Assembly (NCBI GenBank): GCA_004212075.1
Contig: RXIF01000006.1
Span: 172,358 to 236,357, forward strand
Reading direction: 5' to 3'
DNA from: Candidatus Methanoliparum thermophilum
GTDB taxonomy: Archaea; Halobacteriota; Methanoliparia; Methanoliparales; Methanoliparaceae
Length of the DNA stretch: 64,000 bases
The position numbers were made by a program, and so were the translations under genes. The notes under the pieces were generated by a model. That model had not been told where the DNA came from, ran no database searches, and saw only the letters and a list, made by a program, of their open reading frames with translations. Shown here piece by piece: positions 1 through 8,619 of the stretch (the stretch's first letter is position 1; every line of letters begins with the position of its first letter).

Positions 1-142
1 TTCTGTAAATCATTTCTCGAGGATTGTAGTCTGGATTAATAGATGCAGCAGGGCATACTGCGGTACATGCGCCACACTGCATACAATATGAAAACTCTAA
101 ACGCGGATCCGATTTTAAATTATTCATTGTTGCTTGTACCAT
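1..142 (-). CDS. hdrC: HdrC-like 4Fe-4S subunit, N-terminal fragment running off the window
   Basis: The frame starts with ATG at 140-142 and is still open at base 1, so only about 47 residues are visible. They contain a ferredoxin cluster motif, CMQCGACTAVCP, at residues 20-31 after a short basic leader, followed by an Asn-Pro-Arg stretch. This is the N-terminal layout of heterodisulfide reductase subunit C and related succinate-dehydrogenase-type iron-sulfur subunits, which pass electrons between HdrA and the HdrB active site in the cytoplasm. The assignment to HdrC rather than another CxxCxxC protein is inference from this short piece. A TATA-like box lies about 25-30 bases upstream, so this is probably the first gene of a leftward operon. 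Confidence 0.6.
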   Translation of the reverse strand, partial: MVQATMNNLKSDPRLEFSYCMQCGACTAVCPAASINPDYNPREMIYR

Positions 143-163
143 AATAAATTAATTAAGCACCCT

Positions 164-176
164 TTCATATATATAG
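164..176 (-). promoter_or_regulatory. TATA-like promoter element for the hdrC-like gene
   Basis: On the minus strand the sequence CTATATATATG lies about 25-30 bases before the ATG at 142, the normal position of an archaeal TATA box with a short leader. The rest of 143-345 is AT-rich and shows no gene. Confidence 0.45.
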
Positions 177-345
177 TTTCCTATTACAACACTATTTTAT
201 CCTTATTTTATAATTGTATGAATATTATTAACCTACAAAGGATAATAATTTATACAATTTCTTTAAAACAGTAGGGTAAACCTACACTGTACAGTCCAGC
301 CTTGTGCTGTTGCAAATCGAAGATTCGAAAAGAACCGAAAGGTTT

Positions 346-1617
346 TCAAAGTATGCCGAAATGCATCAAGATTACTGGGATGATAATACATGCCATGGCG
401 TTTGTCTTCTTGACGTTCATCGATTGGATGATTAATCCGATGGATATAGATAATATAAATAACAAAATTCCGTTTATTCCCGTAAAAAGGAAGATCATAC
501 CGCTTAAAAAGATTATAATGAAGTAGTTGAGCAAATTATAATTGATTTTTGTAAAAATGCTTGAAATAGAAGGGGATAAATAATATAAAAAGATAAAAGA
601 GAGGATAGACACAATCACAGAAGATATCAATAGTAACAAGAATTGGTCAAAAGAGATTAATCCTATCATATAATTCAAAGAGTTTATAGTACCACTCCTT
701 GCTATTCCTAAGAGATAAAAGAAGAGGAGACAGTAGATCGCATTGGCAGTATTGACGCTTGATAAAGAGATTATATAATCTTTATCTCCACCTTTTGTGA
801 AGAGACTTGCAATGACTGTTGCAATACCAGAACTCATCCCAGGAAGCCAAGAGACTAAAGATCCCGATATGGTGCCTATGAACGAGTCTTTAAGTATCAT
901 ACTCGGTTTGTGAGAGATCTCTCTAAAGGTTTGTTCAGGTATTTTTGGCTTTTTTTTAAGGCTAACTATGATAAGAGGAGTCCCAAATAACCCTGTCAGT
1001 AAAGGAAACAAAAAAGATGATGGTATGGGGATCAAAGGGATAAAAATATTCTGATATTTATATGCAAAAGTACCTAATAATCCAGAAAGGAGTATTGAGA
1101 TCAATGCAAAGATCTTTTTTTTGTTTTTAGAGAAAGAAAACATACCTGATCCTGGTAACAGATCTTCTCGTTCAGTAAAGATCATAAATAGCAGTATCAA
1201 AACGAGTAAAAAAGGGGTTATCTCATCGACAGTTCTATATAACATTAAAAACAAGAGAGCGAAGATAGGCATAAGCAAAAACGATAAATGTATGGCTAAA
1301 GCGCTCCCAACCGCTGATAGTCTTATTACTTCGATGCTCCTCCCCTCTAAGAGTAATTTGTGTGAAGGAAGAACGGCTATGGCTGTCTCTTCGTCTGGTG
1401 CTCCTATAAAAACAGATGGGATTATATTAATGAAAGTGTTTGTTATGTAGCTGGAGAATAGAATTATTGCCGTGTAAAAAGTAGGTATTGGAAAAAGAGG
1501 GGAAAGACTTGAGAGAACCAGTGCGATACTATTTACGTGGATTCCTGGAAGCAATCCGGTAAATATTCCAAGTAGAAAACCTATCAAAATAGATATTAAT
1601 AATAGGATGATATCCAC
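346..1617 (-). CDS. DUF112/TctA-family polytopic membrane protein
   Basis: A 423-residue, very hydrophobic protein with about ten or more predicted membrane segments. The N-terminus carries the motif GLLPGIHVN (about residues 24-32), with a related GSLVSWLPGMSSG about 250 residues later. This duplicated Gly-Leu-Pro-Gly pattern is typical of the TctA/DUF112 membrane family. Bacterial TctA is the large permease of tripartite tricarboxylate transporters. Archaeal members usually stand alone, without TctB or TctC, as here, so the substrate is unknown. The length is somewhat short of bacterial TctA (about 500). It is transcribed divergently from endA with a very short shared upstream region. Confidence 0.75.
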   Translation of the reverse strand: MDIILLLISILIGFLLGIFTGLLPGIHVNSIALVLSSLSPLFPIPTFYTAIILFSSYITNTFINIIPSVFIGAPDEETAIAVLPSHKLLLEGRSIEVIRLSAVGSALAIHLSFLLMPIFALLFLMLYRTVDEITPFLLVLILLFMIFTEREDLLPGSGMFSFSKNKKKIFALISILLSGLLGTFAYKYQNIFIPLIPIPSSFLFPLLTGLFGTPLIIVSLKKKPKIPEQTFREISHKPSMILKDSFIGTISGSLVSWLPGMSSGIATVIASLFTKGGDKDYIISLSSVNTANAIYCLLFFYLLGIARSGTINSLNYMIGLISFDQFLLLLISSVIVSILSFIFLYYLSPSISSIFTKINYNLLNYFIIIFLSGMIFLFTGINGILLFILSISIGLIIQSMNVKKTNAMACIIIPVILMHFGIL

Positions 1618-1664
1618 ATTTTATGCCTGATCTCTTTTTATTTATAATAATATTTATACAATAT

Positions 1665-2708
1665 ATGGTTGCAGTAATAGATAATAATGGAAAGATAACA
1701 GTGAAAGATAGTGGGAAAACCATCCTATCATCCCCAGTAGAGGTATTGTTCTTGATGGAGAAAGAGAGATTAGAAGTTTTTTCGGCAGACGGTAATAGTC
1801 TATCTAAGAAAAATTTTTTAACTATTGCGTCTAAATTCGATAAAAAATTCGAGATAAAGTTTATCGTTTATAAAGACCTAAGAGAGCGGGGATATAGGAT
1901 AAAAACAGGAGTGATGGGACTTAGGTTATACCCAAGAGGAAAAAAGCCTGGAGAGAGTGAGTCTACTCATTACATAATCACTATATCGGAAAGGGACGTG
2001 TTATCGGTAAAATATATAAAAGAGCAAGTAAATTTAGCCAGAAATTTAAGAAAAAAACTAATAATAGGCGTGGTTGATGAAGATGGGGAGGTGACGTACT
2101 ACAATATCAAAGAGATAGAGTTTGATACAAAACCATCAAAAAAAAATAGACCGAAAAAACCGTATCATGCTGATTTTTTAGAAGAGAATGTTTTTATATG
2201 GGATAAAGATGCGGTAGATGATCTCTTCTTGGAAGAATATTATGGGAAGCAATTTTTAGGTGATAGTCTACAATTGTCATTGACCGAGGCAGCGTATCTA
2301 TCTGAACAAGGGATAATAGATCTGTACAAAGATAACGTTAAATTAACTCTTGATGATTTTATAGATTTATGCACAAGAAAGGTCGAGAATTTTTATAATA
2401 TATTCTTAGTATACAGAGATCTTAAAGAGAAAGGGTTGACTCTTAAAACGGGCTACAAATTTGGTATCGATTTTAGAGTATATGATAATAAAGATCTATC
2501 TTGGGCCACAGATCGAGTATCCACAACCAAGATTGAACATTCAAAATATCTTTTACAGGTCTTTCATATTTCATATGCATTTAAGATACCTGATATGGCA
2601 AGATCGGTTAGAATGGCTAATAGCGTAAGAAAGAGGATGATATTTGCTGGTGTTGATACAGCGACAGGAAATATATCTTATATCAATATAAGCTGGACAA
2701 AACTTTGA
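1665..2708 (+). CDS. endA: tRNA-splicing endonuclease EndA, long two-repeat (alpha2) type
   Basis: EndA cleaves introns from pre-tRNAs at bulge-helix-bulge structures. The product of about 347 residues is twice the length of the small homotetrameric enzyme and contains two copies of the family unit; each has a YKDL(R/K)E(R/K)G motif followed by a K-T-G. Only the second copy keeps the catalytic triad: Tyr in FRVYDNK (about residue 264), His in IEHSKYL (about 285) and Lys in VRKRMIF (about 319). This is the homodimeric alpha2 form known from Archaeoglobus, Methanosarcina and haloarchaea. An ATG also exists at 1623. I chose 1665 because the bases between are AT-rich and look like a TATA box, and 1623 lies only six bases from the divergent gene. 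Confidence 0.88.
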   Translation: MVAVIDNNGKITVKDSGKTILSSPVEVLFLMEKERLEVFSADGNSLSKKNFLTIASKFDKKFEIKFIVYKDLRERGYRIKTGVMGLRLYPRGKKPGESESTHYIITISERDVLSVKYIKEQVNLARNLRKKLIIGVVDEDGEVTYYNIKEIEFDTKPSKKNRPKKPYHADFLEENVFIWDKDAVDDLFLEEYYGKQFLGDSLQLSLTEAAYLSEQGIIDLYKDNVKLTLDDFIDLCTRKVENFYNIFLVYRDLKEKGLTLKTGYKFGIDFRVYDNKDLSWATDRVSTTKIEHSKYLLQVFHISYAFKIPDMARSVRMANSVRKRMIFAGVDTATGNISYINISWTKL

Positions 2709-2719
2709 CGCAATGATTA

Positions 2720-3391
2720 TCACATCAATACTCTTCCAGTCTGCATATACCATAGGTAGAGGTCCAACTCACCAAGACTTAGTCTTACGATATCAGATAT
2801 ATCTTCTAATATAGATTCTAAACCTAAATAACTTTTTCGTGTAAGACTTTTTGGAATCGATTCTATGATATTATAACTATTCAATACTCGTAAGATATGC
2901 CTATCGAGGATAGCAAGATTCATATAACCGACATTTCTTAAAAAATGGCTTGATTCTTTATATCCGATACCTTTAATATTTGATACTAGCCATTCCCTTG
3001 CCTCTTTTTTGTCTTCATACCCAATTAACAGATCTTTGATTTTTTTATACCGCCTAGCCTCAACTATATATTCTGCCCGTTTGTTATAAAATCTATGCCC
3101 TTCCTCCTTTAAAATCCTTTTTAAATCGTTTAAAGAGAGATTTAAGAATCCATCAGCCCCAATCTTGTTCTTTATTTTGATACCAAGCGATGCAGAAGAG
3201 TTTGCAGTCAAAATACAAAAACATAATTCTGAAAACCAACATTCGTTATCTTTTTTCTGGTTCTTTTTAAATAGATCTACCCTTGAATTGACTAAACTTA
3301 CAACTTTGTTATCTCTCTTTAATCTATATATATTATCGATCAATCCGTTTTTATTCAGTTTTATAGCCAAATTCTGCCTCCACTGCTTCAC
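2720..3391 (-). CDS. ogg: 8-oxoguanine DNA glycosylase/AP lyase, Ogg2 type
   Basis: A 223-residue HhH-GPD family base-excision repair enzyme that removes 8-oxoguanine and nicks the abasic site. The helix-hairpin-helix region reads IKGIGYKESSHFLRNVGY, containing the Lys that acts as nucleophile, followed by the LDRHILR motif containing the catalytic Asp. The C-terminus ends in a short QTGRVLM tail, as archaeal Ogg proteins do. The length matches the Ogg2 family (about 210). The annotated start overlaps the end of the DUF166 gene upstream by 41 bases; an internal start would reduce this. The two genes probably form one transcript. Confidence 0.85.
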   Translation of the reverse strand: MKQWRQNLAIKLNKNGLIDNIYRLKRDNKVVSLVNSRVDLFKKNQKKDNECWFSELCFCILTANSSASLGIKIKNKIGADGFLNLSLNDLKRILKEEGHRFYNKRAEYIVEARRYKKIKDLLIGYEDKKEAREWLVSNIKGIGYKESSHFLRNVGYMNLAILDRHILRVLNSYNIIESIPKSLTRKSYLGLESILEDISDIVRLSLGELDLYLWYMQTGRVLM

Positions 3392-4115
3392 GTATTATAT
3401 ACCCTGCCTTATGCAAGATCGTATCACCGAGTTCTATATCTCTATCCATACTTGCAGTGCATGGATAAGAATGATGCGCTTCGGATATTATTCCCCTGAT
3501 CTCATCTTTATTGAGTCTTACACCCTCTAATTTTCTAGCTACAAACCAAGTAGAGCCACAAGGAGCACTTTGATCTACAGATACTCTTACAATAATATCC
3601 TTCATAGTCTTTATTTTAACTATCGGCATTCCTATCTTGAATTCATCGATAAATTCTTTTATTACCCCTTTACTTGATGTCAAACTGCAAAAAGGTTTTG
3701 GAAAAGATGTCTCGATATTTAATCCCTTACAGATAGTCTCAATTTGTTTTTTAAGGCCTAATGAAATATCATGAGGATCTTCTATAGGAAAAATTAGCCC
3801 TTTTATTCCAATGTCTTTAAGTTTATATGGCAATTCTAACAGGATATCTTGATGTATTCCATGTATTATAGCAATATCTGCTGATGGAATATCTTTTGGA
3901 ATATGTTCTTCAGGATTTTCTATAAATAAAGGAAACGATTCTATACTTTTAAATCGTATTACAGATGTAATATTTTTAGAATAATCATATTTGCCATATC
4001 TACAGTCTATACAAGAGATACAAGATGTACAAAAATCTTTATAATTAAGGAGATTACCAACTATTCTTTCTCCAAAATTACTTCCGTATATAATTAATAA
4101 ATTCAAAAGGCTCAT
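3351..4115 (-). CDS. DUF166 family protein
   Basis: A 254-residue archaeal protein of the DUF166 family, sometimes labelled a putative thymidylate synthase in methanogen genomes without firm biochemical proof. Visible features are an N-terminal Cys cluster (CTSCISCIDC, about residues 29-38), an IGMP-x-VK segment, and a conserved C-terminal part with CGSTWFVARKL and YPCTASM. These Cys residues suggest a metal or redox site; that is inference. It overlaps ogg downstream and is divergent from the lipid prenyltransferase gene, with AT-rich promoter sequence in the 58-base gap. Confidence 0.75.
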   Translation of the reverse strand: MSLLNLLIIYGSNFGERIVGNLLNYKDFCTSCISCIDCRYGKYDYSKNITSVIRFKSIESFPLFIENPEEHIPKDIPSADIAIIHGIHQDILLELPYKLKDIGIKGLIFPIEDPHDISLGLKKQIETICKGLNIETSFPKPFCSLTSSKGVIKEFIDEFKIGMPIVKIKTMKDIIVRVSVDQSAPCGSTWFVARKLEGVRLNKDEIRGIISEAHHSYPCTASMDRDIELGDTILHKAGYIIREAVEAEFGYKTE

Positions 4116-4173
4116 TTATTAAATATCTAATCATTTATAATACTAATTGATAATATTTTTGAGAGAGAGTTAT

Positions 4174-5055
4174 ATGTTTGAACGATCGATACATTTATTA
4201 AAAGGATTCTGGAGACTGACCAGATTAGAACATGGCATAATCTTGATAATTGCCGTATTTATCGGAGCAATCATTACGTCCAAGAATCTTGTCCCGTTAG
4301 ATACATTTATTTATGCATCTTTATCTGTATTATGTATTGAGGTAGGGACATTTGCTTTAAACGATTATTTCGATCTAGATGTAGACATTAAGAACAAAAG
4401 GATAGATCGACCGCTTGTTAGTGGTGACTTAAAACCACGTACCGCTTTTTATTTATCCTGTTTCTCAATTCCGTTAGGAGTGTTTTTTTCTATCTTTTTA
4501 AATTGGATTTGTTTTCTTATAGCAATGGTAAATGCTATAATCTCTGTTTTTTATGATTTTAAGTTTAAAAAGTTTAAATTTGTTGGAAATTTTTATATCG
4601 CATTTACAATGGCAATCCCTTTTATATTTGGTAGTGCAATGATAACTACTGAGATACCTGCCATAATTTATTTTATATCGTTAATCGCATTTCTTTCCGG
4701 TATTGGAAGGGAAATAATGAAAGATGTGATGGATATAGAAGGAGATATATTACGAGATACCCGATCTTTTCCTATGATAATCGGTAAAAAAAGATCCATA
4801 AAATTGTCCGTTCTGTTCTATCTGGCTGCAGTAATACTCAGCTTGGTACCATTTATAGTGAATATAGATGAAGTTTTTTTCAATAATCTTGGATACCTGA
4901 TTATAGTTGCGATATCCGACACTTTATTTATCTACATCTCTCTAAGAATGCTTTTTAAACCAGATTTCAAAAATCTGGAATTTGAGCGGAGATATTCGCT
5001 TGTTGCTATGTCTATCGGACTTTTAGCCTTCTTAGTAGGGCCATTTCTTGGATAA
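4174..5055 (+). CDS. UbiA-family prenyltransferase, probable digeranylgeranylglyceryl phosphate synthase
   Basis: An integral-membrane prenyltransferase of about 293 residues. In archaea this enzyme adds the second geranylgeranyl chain to geranylgeranylglyceryl phosphate, a committed step of ether-lipid synthesis. The first Asp-rich motif is NDYFDLDVDIKN (about residues 76-87) and the second is DVMDIEGD (about 190-197), both needed to bind the Mg-diphosphate. About eight or nine hydrophobic helices follow the UbiA pattern. An ATG at 4147 exists, but ATG 4174 follows a GAGAGAGAG stretch and a TATA-like TTTATAATA near 4135. Other UbiA members (for menaquinone or heme) cannot be excluded, but the short length and archaeal context favour DGGGP synthase. 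Confidence 0.8.
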   Translation: MFERSIHLLKGFWRLTRLEHGIILIIAVFIGAIITSKNLVPLDTFIYASLSVLCIEVGTFALNDYFDLDVDIKNKRIDRPLVSGDLKPRTAFYLSCFSIPLGVFFSIFLNWICFLIAMVNAIISVFYDFKFKKFKFVGNFYIAFTMAIPFIFGSAMITTEIPAIIYFISLIAFLSGIGREIMKDVMDIEGDILRDTRSFPMIIGKKRSIKLSVLFYLAAVILSLVPFIVNIDEVFFNNLGYLIIVAISDTLFIYISLRMLFKPDFKNLEFERRYSLVAMSIGLLAFLVGPFLG

Positions 5056-5160
5056 ATTTTTTAATTAATCTAAAATAAAAAAAGAGAATTAACCATAATA
5101 GGATTATAATACATAAAATAAAACAAATATATGGAAAATTGATGATCGAACGACCTTTGT

Positions 5161-5252
5161 TTTTTTATAAAGGCACTATCGATTTTTCTAGTGATTTTCA
5201 ACTTTTTCACATTTTTCAATAGCCATTTTTTGCATGTTAGAAGATTTTAAAA
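5161..5252. repeat. Left arm of a long inverted repeat bounding a 20.8-kb island
   Basis: These 92 bases recur in inverted orientation at 25915-26009. Reading by eye they are identical except for the length of one T/A run (6 versus 9). The arm contains TTTATAAAGGCACTATCGA at its outer end and GCATGTTAGAAGATTTTAAA at its inner end. It lies in the gene-free gap after the prenyltransferase gene (5056-5331); nothing else is seen in that gap. Everything between the two arms is accessory or broken, and everything outside is core metabolism. Confidence 0.9.
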
Positions 5253-5331
5253 GAGAATGTGCTTCAATAACATTTAGAGCTAGGTTTTTTCAGGTTGTTT
5301 GAGCATTTTAGATTTGTATTTCATCTCCCGT

Positions 5332-5885
5332 TCAGAGCATTGTCACCAGAAGATCAAATACATATCCTGCTATAATCGCGATGCAAAAAATCGTGATAAC
5401 ATATGCAGCCAGAAACTTCTTTTTAAACATCGCGGAAAGGAGAGACACTTCCGGGACGCTCGCCCCAGCACCGCCTATAACGAGAGCCATTACGGCACCG
5501 GTGCTTAAACCCTTCTCTATCAGCGCAAAACCGATTGGAATGAGCGTCTCTGCCCGTATATACATCGGAACACCGATAACAGCAGCAATTGGAACGACAA
5601 ATGGATTATCCGCACCAGCAAACCCGGCAAGAAATCCTTCTGGAACGAATCCATAGATGAAGGCACCGATCCCGGCACCGATGAGAAGGTATGGAATCAG
5701 TTGTTTGAAGAGCGACCATGCGAATCCTGCTCCAAGCTTTTCTTTATCCGCTCTGCGGGAAGATACTCCTGAATCATCCCGACGATAAATGTTATAACGA
5801 TGAACAGAATCGTCAATTCTGCTGCTATCTGAATAAAGAACCAGCCAGCAGTGGTTAAATTCTCTACAAACGTCGTATTACTCAC
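5332..5885 (-). pseudogene. ArsP/DUF318-type permease, internally deleted and frameshifted
   Basis: The N-terminal piece (5885 down to about 5750) encodes the first helices of a DUF318 permease up to EYLPAERIKKSL. The C-terminal piece, in another frame down to 5332, encodes KLGAGFAW through GFVPEGFLAGF and the GGAGAS(V/I)PEV segment to the last helix. A normal member has about 300-330 residues; here the middle section of roughly 100-120 residues, which usually carries the Cys-rich membrane motif, is missing and the halves are out of frame. The gene overlaps the ArsR gene upstream by eight bases, so an intact ancestor was probably an ArsR-controlled arsenic- or metal-related efflux operon. Confidence 0.7.
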
Positions 5886-6114
5886 CCACCAACAACTTCA
5901 CCTGGTTTATTATCTCGATTACCGCCCCCTCAGATAACCGATAATACGACCACTTTCCATCCTTCCGCTCCTTTACCAACCCGGCATCCTTTAAAATGGA
6001 GAGGTGATGAGATATAGAAGATTGGGGCCTGTTCAATGCGATCATTATCTCGCAAACGCAGTGCTCCCCCTCTCTCAAAAACTTCAGGATCGCAAGGCGA
6101 CACGGGTCCCCCAT
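5878..6114 (-). CDS. ArsR-family winged-helix repressor
   Basis: A short (78-residue) ArsR/SmtB regulator. It shows GDPCRLAILKFL, then EHCVCEI with the two cysteines that bind As(III) or metal in the ArsR type (about residues 18-21), then the recognition helix QSSISHHLSILKDAGLV and the wing KWSYYRL. Members usually have a few more N-terminal residues; the frame is open only four to nine codons upstream before a stop, with no good ATG, GTG or TTG there. A GGAGG sits about 18 bases before this ATG, so a rare start codon slightly upstream is possible. The downstream permease is broken, leaving the repressor without its usual target. Confidence 0.85.
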   Translation of the reverse strand: MGDPCRLAILKFLREGEHCVCEIMIALNRPQSSISHHLSILKDAGLVKERKDGKWSYYRLSEGAVIEIINQVKLLVGE

Positions 6115-6181
6115 CGTCTTTAAAATATTGACCTCCGCATGCTAAAAATTATAAGAAGAATCGCAGACTTTCAATTTTCCG

Positions 6182-6565
6182 ATGGTGCTGGGGATACTCT
6201 TCCCGGATGAGACAAAGATCGTATTTTCCACGAACGGGAAACCGAGACAGATGCTCTTAAATGACAGAAGAGTGGCAACACTCAGACCAAAGGATGGATT
6301 TTTAACGCTTGGCATATTAGGGGCGGAATCATTGAGGAAAAATTTTCCTTACCCGAGATTCAGGGTGTGCGTGATGAGTGATGTCTCGGAATTCATCGCG
6401 GAAGGTAGAAATGTCTTTGCCAAACACGTCATAGAAGTGGATGAGAGGATACAGGCGGGAAACGAGGTGATCGTTGTTAATAAGGATGATGAGCTCTTGG
6501 GAACTGGGAGATCCATATTGAGTGGAAATGAGATGCTCTTATTTGAGAGGGGGTATAGCAGTTAA
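6182..6565 (+). CDS. PUA-domain protein related to the C-terminal part of archaeosine tRNA-guanine transglycosylases
   Basis: A 127-residue protein. The C-terminal half (about residues 68-125) is a PUA RNA-binding domain with FIAEGRNVFAKHVIEVD, then a VVNKDDELLGTGRS strand and an SGNEMLLFERG end. The preceding 60 residues, including LTLGILGAESLRK and YPRFRV, resemble the domain placed before PUA in archaeal TGT-like proteins. No catalytic TGT barrel is present. Stand-alone versions exist in euryarchaea and are thought to act in tRNA modification or RNA binding; the exact role here is unknown. Confidence 0.75.
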   Translation: MVLGILFPDETKIVFSTNGKPRQMLLNDRRVATLRPKDGFLTLGILGAESLRKNFPYPRFRVCVMSDVSEFIAEGRNVFAKHVIEVDERIQAGNEVIVVNKDDELLGTGRSILSGNEMLLFERGYSS

Positions 6566-6713
6566 GATCAGGCATGGGAACGAAGCTTCAGAGGATTGAT
6601 TTTACATCTTACATATCCCTATTCTACAGATCAAAATAATTTAGAAAACAAAATATCTGAATATTCCTCAGAGCGTCCTTCTCCTCAATCTGTATCATAA
6701 AAAGAGAAAAAGA

Positions 6714-7193
6714 TTAGGCGGGAACCACGTACGTATCCGCTATCTTGTCGTGCCATCCCTGGTTGTCCTTATCAATCACGATCCAAAGGTAGCCTATACC
6801 TATCACCAAAGCCGAAATCATCATTCCCACATATCTTAAAAGTCCTCGTGTATATCCTATTGGATAGGTGCCGTCCGTTCTTGTGAGTTTTATCTTCATC
6901 GCCATCATGCCCAACGTCTGTCCCCTGCCGAATAAATATGTGAAATATGCTGCGGATATTATGACATTCATCACACTGGTCAGACTTAAGACGAATCCGA
7001 CTATCCCCAGTATTATCGCGTCTATTAGGTATGATACAAATCTCTTACCGACGCCCGCCTTCTCAATGATTCCTTCTTCGAAAATATCTGTTATTATCTT
7101 AACTCTAACCCCACATTTTGGGCATATCTCAGCGTTTTTATCTATTTCCGCACCGCAGTTCGAGCAAAATTTGTTTCTTCTTTCTTCCACCAT
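6714..7193 (-). CDS. Zinc-ribbon plus RDD-family membrane protein
   Basis: A 159-residue protein with an N-terminal zinc ribbon, FCSNCGAEIDKNAEICPKCG (about residues 8-27), followed by an RDD domain. The RDD part begins GVGKRFVSYLIDAIILG, has three hydrophobic segments, and contains the conserved GQTLGMMAMKIKLTRTDG block. RDD proteins are membrane proteins of poorly known function; some bacterial ones are ion antiporters. The start is fixed by ATG 7191-7193, followed by a basic acidic leader. No operon partner is evident. Confidence 0.8.
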   Translation of the reverse strand: MVEERRNKFCSNCGAEIDKNAEICPKCGVRVKIITDIFEEGIIEKAGVGKRFVSYLIDAIILGIVGFVLSLTSVMNVIISAAYFTYLFGRGQTLGMMAMKIKLTRTDGTYPIGYTRGLLRYVGMMISALVIGIGYLWIVIDKDNQGWHDKIADTYVVPA

Positions 7194-7363
7194 TTTTATC
7201 TTTCCCTTTTTATTTTCTCGACGACCATATCACAGTTTAATATCACAGTTTATCTTCTTTATTCTCTATCACTCTTTTTCTTTTAAATTTTATTTTATAT
7301 AGTCTTTCTCTTCCCCTATAGGAAATTATTTTAAATGATATATAAAAGTTTTGACGTTTCTTT

Positions 7364-7770
7364 GCTCTGTTGAATAATTCTGTTTAATCTATCTTCCTTT
7401 ATTCAATTTGGATCAAAGTATTTGAGACCTTCACACCTGAAGAATCCAACTATCACATCTGCCCTCTTTCATCGTACTCGAGCTATTTTTGTTTCTGAAC
7501 ATGTATAATCGGTTATCTTCATTTTCGGGCTGATTTTCTTTTCCTCTATCGGCTGAAGATCACATAGATGATCATTAAGTATGGTGGAGGAAACTCAAAG
7601 GGCCTTCCCTTCTTTTCTCTATTCATTACTTCCAGTTCTCTATTCCAATAAAAAGTTTAGATCTAAGCTAAGTAAAATTCTCCTCTTCTTACTAACTTCT
7701 CGTTATACTCTTTCCAATCCCTGATCCTTTGAATTACAATGGAAGTTTTAATACTTATTCAACACAGCAG
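7364..7770 (-). mobile_element. MITE-like IS derivative, copy A
   Basis: About 407 bases bounded by inverted ends: GCTCTGTTGAATAA on the left and TTATTCAACACAGCAG on the right. The inside matches copies at 11284-11764 and 13949-14425. The minus strand still carries fragments of a DDE transposase N-terminus (see copy C), but there is no intact transposase. The region 7194-7804 holds nothing else recognisable. Confidence 0.75.
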
Positions 7771-7804
7771 AGTGGATAATATATTTATATTGGATGAGTT
7801 ATAA

Positions 7805-8317
7805 TTGAGATGTACGAATAAAAAATTTGTATTGCTAATTATTGGCATTTTGGTTGTAGCAGGATCTTGCTATGCCTATTACAGTGCCTATTACAGGGGC
7901 GACTCCAAAAGTGAGGATCAAGTCATAAACTGGACTTCAAAAAGTGATGATCAACAATTTCTAGACTGGATGATAAGGACTGTAGAAAAATTGATGATAG
8001 ACGGTGAATTTATATTAAGTGCGCTTAAGGAACATGATCTTGATGGTATTGCGATGGCTGGTAAATGGCTGTATGATGATTGTGATAAGGCATTGAGCGA
8101 GATAGATCGCTATCATGTATCTCCAGCATTAGAGCCTTTAAAAAACGAATTTAAGTTATACTTACAAGACCTTAAGCAGGCCGGATATTACTATAACAGA
8201 TCAGCAAGAAATATCAATCCCGATGATATAAAAAAGGGTAATAATTATCTTGAATCTGCTTTGGGGCATTTTAAAAAAGTTAAGAGATATCTGGAAGAAT
8301 ATTACCAAACGAGATGA
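7805..8317 (+). CDS. Small exported or membrane-anchored protein of unknown function
   Basis: A 170-residue product with an N-terminal hydrophobic segment (KKFVLLIIGILVVAG) followed by a helical, charged domain containing EHDLDGIAMAGKWLYDDCDKALSEI-like periodicity. I do not recognise the family. The 5' end is duplicated at 11808. In that copy the start is ATG-AAT-AAA-AAA; here the equivalent codon is ACG, so translation would have to begin at TTG 7805 three codons earlier. That suggests either a weak start or a gene that has lost its initiator. It lies directly downstream of MITE copy A. Confidence 0.5.
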   Translation: MRCTNKKFVLLIIGILVVAGSCYAYYSAYYRGDSKSEDQVINWTSKSDDQQFLDWMIRTVEKLMIDGEFILSALKEHDLDGIAMAGKWLYDDCDKALSEIDRYHVSPALEPLKNEFKLYLQDLKQAGYYYNRSARNINPDDIKKGNNYLESALGHFKKVKRYLEEYYQTR

Positions 8318-8508
8318 ATGCTCAAATGTATGGTTAACACCGAGAGATACCCCGGATGGTAGGAGAACAATGATGGATTACTACGAGAAGAGAGAGATTC
8401 TAAAGGAAGATATTGAGAGGCTATTGGATTATTATTACGAGACGAGGAGGTGGAATGGAGAGGGGGATACCGAATGAGAAAAAATTGAGAGAACTTGGGC
8501 TAAAATGA
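8318..8508 (+). pseudogene. C-terminal remnant of an aldehyde:ferredoxin oxidoreductase-like gene
   Basis: The tail of an AOR-family tungsten enzyme is visible: LTPRDTPDGRRTM, then IERLLDYYYETRRWNGE, and after a one-base frameshift near 8460 the typical ending GIPNEKKLRELGLK before TGA at 8506-8508. AOR proteins are about 600 residues and nearly all end this way; only about 60 residues remain. The remnant starts directly after the exported-protein gene, so the upstream gene may have been joined to it by deletion. Confidence 0.6.
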
Positions 8509-8619
8509 ATGATCGATCTAATCCAAATCTTTTGGTGCGATTAGTGGCTCGGTGGGGTTCTCAGTAAATCTTCTATCTCCTTGTAAGGCACTGTTATTTT
8601 TATTGTTGTCTCATTAAAA